Below are positions 10,922 to 18,962 of a stretch of 64,000 nt of DNA, piece by piece. The notes beneath the pieces are model-generated. The model was not told the DNA's origin, did not search any database, and saw only the letters and a list, made by a program, of their open reading frames with translations. A program made the translations under genes and the position numbers. The DNA comes from Prorocentrum cordatum (lineage: Eukaryota; Sar; Dinophyceae; Prorocentrales; Prorocentraceae). The stretch spans positions 1 through 64,000 of the forward strand of contig CAUYUJ010020592.1 of NCBI GenBank assembly GCA_963575745.1. Direction: 5' to 3'. How positions within the stretch are numbered: position 1 is the stretch's first letter; each line of letters opens with the position of its first letter.

Positions 10922-12286
10922 TTGGCCGACCCGGCCAGAAAGGACAAAGTGTTAACTTTTGGGTGGTTTTGCGATTTTTTGAAAGTTGACCATTTATTTT
11001 GAGAAAGCAGATTTTTCGCACCTGTATACGACTATGAGGGCCTCTCTGTCTTAGTATGAGCTCTGTAGGCGCGCTTTTACTATCAAAACACTTGGAGGAA
11101 CCATCTTCATGTCGACACGAAAAAAATCAATTTTTCTCTTTTTCGAGAAATGCTTCCAGAAGTTCTCTCTTTCGACTGCGAGCTCTCTTACGCGTGAAAT
11201 GAGCTCTACGAGGTTCCCGGCGGTGACCAGGTTGACGGTTCACCGCCGGCGCCAGTTCCGGAGCGCTGGAGAGCTAGTTGGCAAGAAACATCTCGACGCA
11301 CCTTTTGGTGACTTTTGGTCGGTTGAAAATTTTGTTCTCAAAATTCAACCTTTCGTCGGAGCTCTAGTATTTTTTCCCGTCATATTCGATCTTATTCCCG
11401 CTCGCCATCTTGAACTCAGCTCGGTCGGGTACCTTTTACTGCCAAAAAGCGTCCCGGCGGGAACGGCCCTTTCGAGTCATCTTGTCACGCGTTGTCGGTA
11501 TTTTGTACTTAACTCGAGCTGCAGGGCAGCCACAGAGCTGGTAAGCACACCTATCGCATTCAGAATTATCAGGCGCGTTCGCCTGTCAAATCCAGAGGTC
11601 TGAACTCGGTCTGCTAGCCGAGCTAGGTCCGCAAACCTATTCGTATTATTCGAGTCATCTTGACATACGCTCTCGGTTTTCTGTACTTAACTCGAGCTGT
11701 AGGGCAGCTACAGGGCTCATTCTCACAGAAATCGATGGGGAATCATTATTCGCGTTCGTCAATTGAACCAAAAGCTCTGAACTCACCCTGCTGTCCGAGC
11801 TAGGTTCGCGAAGCTATTCGTATTGTGCGTATCATCTTGAGAAGTGCTCTCAATTTTCTGCACTCAACTCGTGCTGGGGGAGGGCTACAGTGCTGCGGTT
11901 CACAGATATCGATTTTCACACATCAGGCGCGTCTGTCGGTCGATTCCAGAGCTCCGAACTCGGTCTGCTGCGAACTAGGTCCGCGAAACTATTCTAGTAT
12001 TCGAGTTGATGCTGTCGGTTTTCTGCACAGAAACTCGGGCTGTAGGGGGGCTGCAGGGCTGGAATCACATGAGTGTTCGCAGACATCAGACGAGCCCGCC
12101 TGTCGCATTCAGAGGTCTGAACTCGGTTTGATACTCGAACTGGGTTGCGAAACTGTTTCTTTTTTGTTAGAGTCATCTTGAGAGGTCTGAAATCGCTTGG
12201 GCTGAAAAACTAGTCGTTCTTTGGAGTTTTTTTCCCAGATTATATACTGTCAGGAAGCTCTACGAGTCCCCCGGCGGTAAGAAAGA

Positions 12287-13852
12287 TTGAGGAAGCGGAG
12301 TTTACCTCCCGCTCTCCCTCGGCCTTGCCCCGTCGGGGGGCTCACTCGAGCTGCATCGTGCAGTCAGGCAGCCTGCCCCTGGCCCGCCGCGCGGGGGGGC
12401 GCGTGGCGATCGGGCCACTTCGGCGACTTCGGCTGCCTGCACTTGTTTGCGGCATTTGTTTGCTTCCCGAGGCAAGCAGGCCGCCTGCACTTGTTTGCGG
12501 CATTTTGCCGCGTCGAGCTGGACGGGACGAGCCAGAGTCAATCGATCGATTTGGACCACTGGGGAGCCAACTTCGGACATTGGGAGTGGGAGTATCTTGC
12601 CAGACAGGTTGGTAGAGCTCGACACGACGATAAGGATTCTCTAGTCGACATACCATCTGGGCCACCTGATCTCTCTCCCACTTTACCTCACCATCCTGTT
12701 GCCCCATATAACTTTCATCAGTTGAGTGCACATCTCAAACGTACTCGAGAAGATCGATCGTTCTGTGCGAAGTGGAATATCCCTTGTAATATCTCAGACG
12801 GCAAGATGGCTGCCTCATCAGCTGCTGCGGTCCCCGAGGTTTTCGCTATGGACGCCACTGATATGCCCGTTCCAGGAGCCAAGGAGGAGGAGGTCCCAGA
12901 GGGAAAACGGGTCAAAATTCAGACGGTTGAAGGCCTCGAGGAGGCCATGACAAAGGGGATGGACAAGATCACGACGCTTGTTGCATCTCTGGGAGGTAAG
13001 ATGACGGAGGGCTTCCAATCAACACATCGAAGCATCACGGATCTCGGCACCCAGCTCAATGCTCGTGTTGATTCGGTGGAGAAAAATGTACAGCAGGCGA
13101 TGACGGACATAGATGCTATTACTAAGAAGGTTGAGGATCAGAGGCTCCAGATAATCCAGCTCCAGCAGGCTCCTGCAGGTGGGGCCCCCAGAGCAGGCAC
13201 CTCTACGACAGCGTCCTCGGCGGAAACTCGGCAGTCAGTGCAGAATTTCACCCCATCGTTCGTCGAGCTCAAGGGATGGGTGACGGACTGGAGGGATGCA
13301 GAGAAGCGTCAGGAGGAGATGTTATCACAGCAGGCGTTGAATTCACTGCTGAATGAGGTCCTGGCTGGAGAATGGTTCAGTGGTGTGAAGGAGTTTCTGG
13401 ACCTGAACCAATCCAAGAGGTTCAACACAGGTAGAGAGGCGTGGGGGTATTCGCGTGCTCGGCTCTATTTCCAGAATGGGGTTACCAGTGACCAGCTGTG
13501 GGATCTTCGTCGTCGACTCGTTGCCGCGATCGCCGACAACAAACTCCAGCACGCTCCCAGGGCCCTCAAGGTCCACGTGGAGGCCCCCCCCTGGAAGAAG
13601 CCCCATCTGGATGCCGCTGGGATCTTTCAGGCCAAGTTCAAGAGTTTCAAGAAGCATCATTCGAATCTCAGGGCTGAGACGGGACCACCGATTACGTTCA
13701 TGTGGGGCTCCAGTGACCACTTACCACCTCCAGGGAAGATTGTGGCCAAGTTCTCTCTGCAGAATGGCTGGGAGATCACTCGTGCAATGAATCAGCTTGA
13801 GCCAGGGATCAACATTGATGAGTTGCGAGCGAGGATTTCCAGTACGAACTAG
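12287..13852 (+). CDS. LINE-A1 ORF1 protein (coiled-coil, RNA-binding type)
   Basis: Open frame of 521 codons. No ATG precedes 12806 (Met 174), yet residues around 140-172 (LKRTREDRSFCAKWNIP) resemble the LINE-B ORF1 at the same position (LKRRREEQGFIKRWSIP). The N-terminal part is therefore probably translated, from a non-AUG codon or from a start supplied by a leader. Residues about 210-300 form a heptad-rich coiled coil (VEGLEEAMTKGMDKITTLVAS ... VEKNVQQAMTDIDAITKKVE). After a Gly/Ala/Ser linker comes FVELKGWVTDW, a motif shared with LINE-B and LINE-D ORF1, then an APPWKKPHLDAAGIF region. By analogy with L1 ORF1p I infer a trimerising nucleic-acid chaperone; no zinc knuckle is seen. Ends at TAG, directly in frame with ORF2. 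Confidence 0.8.
   Translation: MRKRSLPPALPRPCPVGGLTRAASCSQAACPWPAARGGAWRSGHFGDFGCLHLFAAFVCFPRQAGRLHLFAAFCRVELDGTSQSQSIDLDHWGANFGHWEWEYLARQVGRARHDDKDSLVDIPSGPPDLSPTLPHHPVAPYNFHQLSAHLKRTREDRSFCAKWNIPCNISDGKMAASSAAAVPEVFAMDATDMPVPGAKEEEVPEGKRVKIQTVEGLEEAMTKGMDKITTLVASLGGKMTEGFQSTHRSITDLGTQLNARVDSVEKNVQQAMTDIDAITKKVEDQRLQIIQLQQAPAGGAPRAGTSTTASSAETRQSVQNFTPSFVELKGWVTDWRDAEKRQEEMLSQQALNSLLNEVLAGEWFSGVKEFLDLNQSKRFNTGREAWGYSRARLYFQNGVTSDQLWDLRRRLVAAIADNKLQHAPRALKVHVEAPPWKKPHLDAAGIFQAKFKSFKKHHSNLRAETGPPITFMWGSSDHLPPPGKIVAKFSLQNGWEITRAMNQLEPGINIDELRARISSTN
12299..12368 (+). promoter_or_regulatory. Conserved LINE 5' UTR block with CTGCA/TGCAG stem
   Basis: TTTACCTCCCGCTC, CGGCCTTG and CTCGAGCTGCATCGTGCAG follow each other here and, slightly diverged, at 45096-45163 in LINE-D although the proteins of A and D are far apart. 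CTGCA-TCG-TGCAG can fold as a short hairpin. A role as internal promoter or RNA signal is inference. Confidence 0.5.
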
Positions 13853-16800
13853 AGGTGCCACGACACCATTGCGTCATGGAATGTGCGTCGGGCAGGTGCA
13901 GAGAACGGCCATGACATAATTAATTCACTACGTCGTTTAGATGTGGGACTCGCGGGGTTGTGCGAGTGTCAGTTCCTTTCAGTTCGTGATCTCAGCATGC
14001 GAGGTTACACAATTTTTCGGAGTACTTGTCGGAAGGCTGCGGTGATTATGTCTAAGTCTTGGAGAGACTCGCTCAGAGCCACATATCGTGGCAAAGGTTT
14101 TGTCATTTGTAGTTATTCTAGTGTTACGGTTATTGTTGCATATATGCCACATGAGAGTATCAATGCCCTTACGGAAGAACAGTATGAGCATGATGTGTAT
14201 GAGCAGATATTGTTTGATATATCCCAAGTGCTTCGCACACATAGGTCTAAGTTCCCGAAGCAGCCGCAGGACCTGGTCTTCTTGACAGATGCTAACGTCG
14301 AACTCGAGCCAGATTCGGAGGTCAACGGCTTTAGAGTTACTGGATCAGGGCTTCTGGAGGCGTCTGGGATTGCTGGGGAGTCTACGGAGATTGATACTGG
14401 GATGGAGGAGGGAGCGGATGACGGCAACCCGTATATGACTCAAACAAAACGTGGTGCACGCAAAGCCAGACCTCATAGGCTTGTCTCGGGCTTCGAAATT
14501 CGACGGGCGTCTAGGTTGCAATCGATGAGGAGGGCCCTACTGGACTTCTGCGGGCTCTGGGGCATCAGGATGGAGAACACATTCGGGCAGAGGAGGGTTA
14601 CTTTCAAATCAGGTACGGGGGTGGAGAAGGTGCTCGACTATGTTGGTGTCAGCCGTCGTTTACACAGGCAGGAGCTCACCGTTGGCTGGATGCTGCCTTC
14701 GGAAGTCGGCCACGCCTGGACGGAGCACCCTTGCAGCAGATACGAGCGTGCGCTGTCTGACCACGCCTGCATAGTTGTTCGCTTGTCTTGTGCACCGTCT
14801 GCGAAGAGACGGACCCAGCCTGCTCGAAAATTCATCCACTTGCAACCGGTGTCACAGCTGGAGTTTGCGAAGAACATGGACGATCGGGGCAGTCGTTACC
14901 GTGCTCTGTGCCAGGAAAATGCTGACCCAGAGGATCGACAGGAGATGTTGGATACGCTGGGACCTGACCTCATAAAGGCCGCCGAGGAGACCCCCCAGAA
15001 AGATATCAATCCCAGGAATAATGTGCCAAAGAAATCCGAGATCCACTGGGCCGCCCAGGCAAGTAAACGTGAAGCTCTTCGTCGGGGGGATAGAGAGGAG
15101 GCTAAACGGTGCTCAAAGATTGTGAGGAGAGAAAGAAGGAGGCTAGAGGCAAGAGTACAGAGGTGGAGGACGGAAATGAACACGAGGAGGAGGAGGAGGG
15201 CCAAGACGGAGACGTTGATCCTTGCCAACGGGATGGAGTCTCAGAACCGCGAGGAGTGGGGGGACGAGATATTGGGGCACATGAAGTCTAAGGTGGAGGA
15301 CCCCGAGGCCAGAGAGGTGACCCTGCGTGAGCTTCAGTCGCTGCGTGGTCTATGTTCGGGAAGCGGATCCTCAGAGGTGTTCTCGATGTCGCTCCTGCTG
15401 CGGGCGAGGGCGAAGCTGTCCACGGGAAAGGCCCCAGGTCCCGACAACGTGACTGTCACGATGTTGAAACAGCTCTCGTGGGCATCTGTGCGACGTGTTC
15501 TGGTGAGCTTCCAAGGTGTGTATTCCAGAAGGTTATGTTGTCCCGACAGTTGGCGTCAACTAGCTGCCACACTCATGCCAAAAGAAATGGACATACAACA
15601 TTTGACAGATACACGTATGCTATGTCTACAGTCGTGTCTTATGAAATGGTACATGACATGTATTGTGATGTTGATTGAGAAGAGGATTGAGGAGCACCGA
15701 CACTATGTATGCCTGTACGGATTCAGATCGGGACGCAAAACATCGGAAATCACCAGCGTTGCCAAGAGGCTCAGCCAGCACTCCGCTGTCTGGGGCAAAG
15801 GAGACAGTTTGTGGCTTGCCAATCTTGATATCTTACAAGCTTTCGATAATGTTACTCCGTGCCTCGCCATGCGCTGTCTTCGTGCTCTTGACATACCTGC
15901 TGATCTCATTGTGGCGTTGATTGAACCCATGATGGATAATCAGTGCGTGGCCAGCTTCGAGGGCATCGAGGCATCGTCAGCGGTCTATTGGGACAAATCT
16001 ATTCGAACGGGAGGAGTAGAGGGACCTATGATTTTTCTGGCAGTTTCTATTGTACTCTGGAGAGATGTTATCGACAGATGGAGGCAAGAAACGCAGTACG
16101 GCATCAAATTGGAAAATGATGAGCGCATGTTCAATGGTGAGCGTATGACCCACAGTTTCTGGGCAGATAATCTTTTGTTGTATGCGAAGACCCGCACTGA
16201 CCTTGAGTTGATGGTGCGTGACATGAGTATCCCCCTGATGAATGCAGGAATGACCTGGAAGCCGAAATCTTTGATGTATATTTACTTTGGTGCGCCGCCT
16301 GGCATCCCGCCGTCCCCTGAGCAGGATATCCGTGTGCTGGTGCCGTCTAGTGACGCCGCTCTTGGGACCCGAGAAGTGGTCCTACCGCGTGTTCAAGCGT
16401 TTGAGATCCTGGGAGCCACTCTGGAGGAGACCTGGAAGGACCACTCGGACTCAGAGGCCATGCTCCAGAAAGCCCAGAGGATGTTCTTTGGGGAAATCGC
16501 GTATTACCGCTGTTCTGGGATTGACTTGGCTGAAAGATTTACTCGCTATCAAGCTAAAGTGATTGCTGCATTATTATTCAACTGTGAGGGCAGAACGCCC
16601 GACTATTCTACCATTGCTGCTGTTCACTATTTTGAAGGCAGATGTCTAGCTATAATGTCAGGTATACGCAAGCGGAGAACTGAAGGCTGGTCTGAGTTTC
16701 AACGTAGGCGATACAAAGCGGGACGACAGAGTTTTGCTGGACTTGGATTCCGAAGTGCGGTGCAGATATGGATATTTCGTTGTTGGGATTGGGCTAAGGA

Positions 16801-18031
16801 TGTCTCAGTTGCTGCAAGTATTCGTATGAGGAGATACACAACACACACAGAGGAGGAGGAGGGAGAGACGGTACCAAATCGGCGTCAGAGGAAAACTCGG
16901 GCGATGGCGGCGGCGGCGACTTCTCAAACATATCATGTATCTCAGATATCCCAGATGTCGAGTGGCTGTCGCCGGCGTACACCAGATGATCAGCCTGCCA
17001 TACCTGAGGAGTCGGACATGTCACGTGAATGGATGATATCTAGGCTGGCCATGTTACATGGAAGGGGGAAGTGGACGGAACATCGTGACACATGTATTCT
17101 AGCAATGCCTGTAAAAGATAGGAAGCAGCTGACACGCATGAACATAGGCGGCCGCCCCCGTGGACATACTGCGTGGGACTGGTGCTTGTGCGATCTCTTT
17201 GGTTGTGAGTGGTACCTCTCATTCGACAGTTCCGCTGGGTCCCGTGAGAAATACTGCAAGCATTTGCTGACTGTGATTGGTATGCAACACTTGTTCGACT
17301 TGTTTGTTCTACCCAGGCCGCCTGGTGTGAGACATGTGAAGGCAGAGGAGGAGGAGGAGAGTGAGATGAATGAGAGGATGAGCAAACGTATTGCCGCTAA
17401 TTTTGAGAATGAAACGGAGTGGAGGTGTGAGAATATTGAGCGTCTTGGGATGGAGATCTTGGGAGATAGTAAGACTGTTGTAAACTGGATGTGTGGTGAG
17501 TGGCAGATTCGCAACAAGCAGTATGTACGACTGGTGGGAACACTACAAAATACGGTATCGATGCTGTCTGGATGGGGACTGACCTCACCTGCATCGGGAC
17601 AGAATCTGTATAAGCATTTCTTTCGTGAGGGTAATGAGCGTGCGGATAAATTGTCGTGGGAGGCCAGAGGTGGCCAAACTATTACTCGCTGGTTTGCATA
17701 TGATAAGTTCCTCAGTACTCGTAAGACTGCTCTCCGTGGTGCATTCGATGGGGGTGTCAGTAATGAAGGATGTGGAGGTGGGTGGTGGCTTCAGATTGGC
17801 GTTGTAGGTAGGGGTTCCAGCGTGCAGGTTGATTTTCCCATCTCCTCCTCCTCCTCCTCCTCCTCCTCTTCCTCCTGCACCAGCTCGCACAGCTTCCATT
17901 GGCACGATGTGGCCGAGGAGGCGATGAGCTTGCCTCCTGGTAGCACGGTAACCTGCTGTGAACTAGCAGCCTGCGCTGCCCTGACGAGAGCTGCTGCTAA
18001 GGTGGCGTGCGCTCTGCTACGACCTACCTAA
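13853..18031 (+). CDS. LINE-A1 ORF2: EEP endonuclease, reverse transcriptase, permuted RNase H
   Basis: The frame continues from the ORF1 stop: the EEP start (TIASWNVRRAG, from 13865) lies about 5 codons downstream, before any ATG. Numbering from the GTG at 13883: EEP residues D136-x-N138 (TDANVEL) and SDH at 292-294; RT fingers with GKAPGPDNV, motif A LDILQAFD (D649, D655), motif B-like RTGGVEGP, and motif C FWADN (D762, N763) where ADD is usual. C-terminal RNase H-like motifs run GDSK (D1195), GNERAD (D1255), FDGG (D1289), CCEL (E1360), a 3-4-1-2 order. A (TCC)n tract encodes poly-Ser at about 1322-1333, between motifs 1 and 2. Role: target nicking, cDNA synthesis and probable RNA removal. 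Differs from the copy at 36971-41149 by one residue that I noticed. Confidence 0.92.
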   Translation, partial: RCHDTIASWNVRRAGAENGHDIINSLRRLDVGLAGLCECQFLSVRDLSMRGYTIFRSTCRKAAVIMSKSWRDSLRATYRGKGFVICSYSSVTVIVAYMPHESINALTEEQYEHDVYEQILFDISQVLRTHRSKFPKQPQDLVFLTDANVELEPDSEVNGFRVTGSGLLEASGIAGESTEIDTGMEEGADDGNPYMTQTKRGARKARPHRLVSGFEIRRASRLQSMRRALLDFCGLWGIRMENTFGQRRVTFKSGTGVEKVLDYVGVSRRLHRQELTVGWMLPSEVGHAWTEHPCSRYERALSDHACIVVRLSCAPSAKRRTQPARKFIHLQPVSQLEFAKNMDDRGSRYRALCQENADPEDRQEMLDTLGPDLIKAAEETPQKDINPRNNVPKKSEIHWAAQASKREALRRGDREEAKRCSKIVRRERRRLEARVQRWRTEMNTRRRRRAKTETLILANGMESQNREEWGDEILGHMKSKVEDPEAREVTLRELQSLRGLCSGSGSSEVFSMSLLLRARAKLSTGKAPGPDNVTVTMLKQLSWASVRRVLVSFQGVYSRRLCCPDSWRQLAATLMPKEMDIQHLTDTRMLCLQSCLMKWYMTCIVMLIEKRIEEHRHYVCLYGFRSGRKTSEITSVAKRLSQHSAVWGKGDSLWLANLDILQAFDNVTPCLAMRCLRALDIPADLIVALIEPMMDNQCVASFEGIEASSAVYWDKSIRTGGVEGPMIFLAVSIVLWRDVIDRWRQETQYGIKLENDERMFNGERMTHSFWADNLLLYAKTRTDLELMVRDMSIPLMNAGMTWKPKSLMYIYFGAPPGIPPSPEQDIRVLVPSSDAALGTREVVLPRVQAFEILGATLEETWKDHSDSEAMLQKAQRMFFGEIAYYRCSGIDLAERFTRYQAKVIAALLFNCEGRTPDYSTIAAVHYFEGRCLAIMSGIRKRRTEGWSEFQRRRYKAGRQSFAGLGFRSAVQIWIFRCWDWAKDVSVAASIRMRRYTTHTEEEEGETVPNRRQRKTRAMAAAATSQTYHVSQISQMSSGCRRRTPDDQPAIPEESDMSREWMISRLAMLHGRGKWTEHRDTCILAMPVKDRKQLTRMNIGGRPRGHTAWDWCLCDLFGCEWYLSFDSSAGSREKYCKHLLTVIGMQHLFDLFVLPRPPGVRHVKAEEEEESEMNERMSKRIAANFENETEWRCENIERLGMEILGDSKTVVNWMCGEWQIRNKQYVRLVGTLQNTVSMLSGWGLTSPASGQNLYKHFFREGNERADKLSWEARGGQTITRWFAYDKFLSTRKTALRGAFDGGVSNEGCGGGWWLQIGVVGRGSSVQVDFPISSSSSSSSSSSCTSSHSFHWHDVAEEAMSLPPGSTVTCCELAACAALTRAAAKVACALLRPT

Positions 18032-18056
18032 GATGGTGGGGGCTCAGTTGCACTGC

Positions 18057-18089
18057 TCCGCCGATTCGGATTCGGGTTCTAGTGGCGGA
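18057..18089 (+). other. LINE-A1 3' UTR stem
   Basis: TCCGCC (18057-18062) and GGCGGA (18084-18089) can pair just upstream of the A-rich tail ACCGCAAACCGCAAAAAAG. A stem at the 3' end is a common recognition feature for LINE reverse transcriptases; its use here is inference. The same sequence occurs in LINE-A2. Confidence 0.45.
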
Positions 18090-18137
18090 CCGCAAACCGC
18101 AAAAAAGAAAGGTTGACGGTTTACCGCCGGCGCCCAG

Positions 18138-18230
18138 TTGAGAAATTCCGGCGCGGGATGAAACTAGTTGGCCGACCCGGCCAGAAAGGACAAAGTAAGC
18201 TAGAGGAATTCCGGCGCGGGGTGGAGCTAG
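18138..18230 (+). repeat. HLE-2 head fragments
   Basis: Pieces of HLE-2 5' ends: TTGAGAAATTCCGGCGCGGG...ACAAAGT, then AAGCTAGAGGAATTCCGGCGCGGGGTGGAGCTAG. They look like host arms left on either side of nested insertions. No coding content. Confidence 0.55.
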
Positions 18231-18629
18231 TACCTCGTAGAGCTCTTCGGCATCGATGAGCTAGAGGAATTCCCGCGCGGGGTGGAGCTAGTTGGCCCAG
18301 CCGGCGGAGGCGGACAATGTGGCAACTTTTGGGTGGTTTTGCGAAAATTTGAAAGATATTTGACCATTTATTTTGAAAAAGCAGATTTTCACGCCGAGCA
18401 TTGGCATATGATCTCCTCTCTGACTGCAGCTCAGCTCTATCGATGCTTTTTTTGCATGAGTTGACTTCCGGGAACTGAGCGAATATGAACATCGAAAAAA
18501 TCGAATTTCAAGATTTTCGAAAAATCTCCATTTTTTGATTCAGTGTCGATTCTCTGCACTCTTACTAGTGAGAGGAGCTCTACGAGGTTCCTGGCGGTGA
18601 CCAGGTTGACGGTTCACCGCCGGCGCCAG
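18231..18629 (+). mobile_element. HLE-2c element
   Basis: Complete copy from TACCTCGTAGAGCTCTTCGG to CAG at 18629. Shares with 10526-10921 the GCATTGGCATAT, GATGC..TTTTTGCATGAGTTGACTTCCGGG and AACATCGAAAAAATCG landmarks. Terminal hairpin of the TGA/TCA type (left flank CCTGGCGGTGACC). Confidence 0.75.
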
Positions 18630-18962
18630 TTGGCCGACCCAGCCAGAAAGGACAAAGTGATAACCTGTGGATGGTTTTGCAAAAAATTGATGGATATTTG
18701 ACTTTTGAGAAAGCAGAATTTTTGCACCTGTAGTGGATTGTGGCGCGTCCGCCAGTAACATTTTCAGAGCCATAGCTGCAGTATTACTATCAATCACTCG
18801 GGGGAACCGACGTTGCATAAAATCAGACAAAATTGATTTTCTAAGTTTCTTAGGTCTTGCTCTGGACGTTTTCTTCATGGTTACCGAGGAGCGTCGTGCG
18901 AGAAACGAGCTCTACGAGGGCCCCGGCGGTAACTTGGTTGACGGTTTACCGCCGGTTCCCAG
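18630..18962 (+). mobile_element. HLE-2a element (resumed host)
   Basis: Starts at TTGGCCGACCCAGCC, so it is the right part of a copy interrupted by 18231-18629. The 2a body has CACCTGTAGTGG, CAGTATTACTATCAAT and GAGCTCTACGAGG. Ends with the TAA/TTA hairpin and GGTTCCCAG at 18962. Confidence 0.7.

Larger units (their letters stand above)
10464..11255 (+). mobile_element. HLE-2b element split by HLE-2c
   Basis: Left arm 10464-10524 (TACCTCGTAGAGCTTTTCG ... GGAGCTAG) and right arm 10922-11255 (TTGGCCGACCCGGCCAG...) rebuild a normal HLE-2. The 2b body has CACCTGTA.ACGACTATGAGGGCCTCTC, ATGTCGACACGAAAAAAATC and a TCTCTTACGCGTG stretch. It ends with the TGA/TCA hairpin and GCGCCAG. Confidence 0.75.
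12291..18104 (+). mobile_element. LINE-A copy 1, full-length non-LTR retrotransposon
   Basis: Complete two-ORF LINE of 5.8 kb inserted in an HLE-1 terminal hairpin. Target duplication is AAGAAAGATTGA (12279-12290) against AAGAAAGGTTGA (18105-18116), one mismatch. The 5' UTR has a conserved block; ORF1 and ORF2 are in one frame separated by TAG at 13850. The short 3' UTR ends ACCGCAAACCGCAAAA. Nearly identical to 35418-41225. Autonomous and probably recently active, by inference from intact frames. Confidence 0.92.
11256..18137 (+). mobile_element. HLE-1 element hosting LINE-A copy 1
   Basis: Resumes at TTCCGGAGCGCTGGAGAGC, an internal HLE-1 head position. Carries about five tandem units to 12190, a tail ending GGAAGCTCTACGAGT (12253-12267) and the hairpin left arm CGGCGGTAA. 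LINE-A1 is inserted in the loop, and the hairpin right arm and CAG resume at 18113-18137. Confidence 0.8.

Noticed and set aside
1-11255. tRNA, 5S or other structured RNA genes in the tandem units
   Set aside because: Box-like motifs are degenerate and wrongly spaced, and no cloverleaf could be drawn by eye; kept only as a low-weight note under the tandem-unit finding.
12291-18104. Retrovirus or LTR element
   Set aside because: No LTRs, protease or integrase; the endonuclease is of EEP type and the termini are LINE-like.
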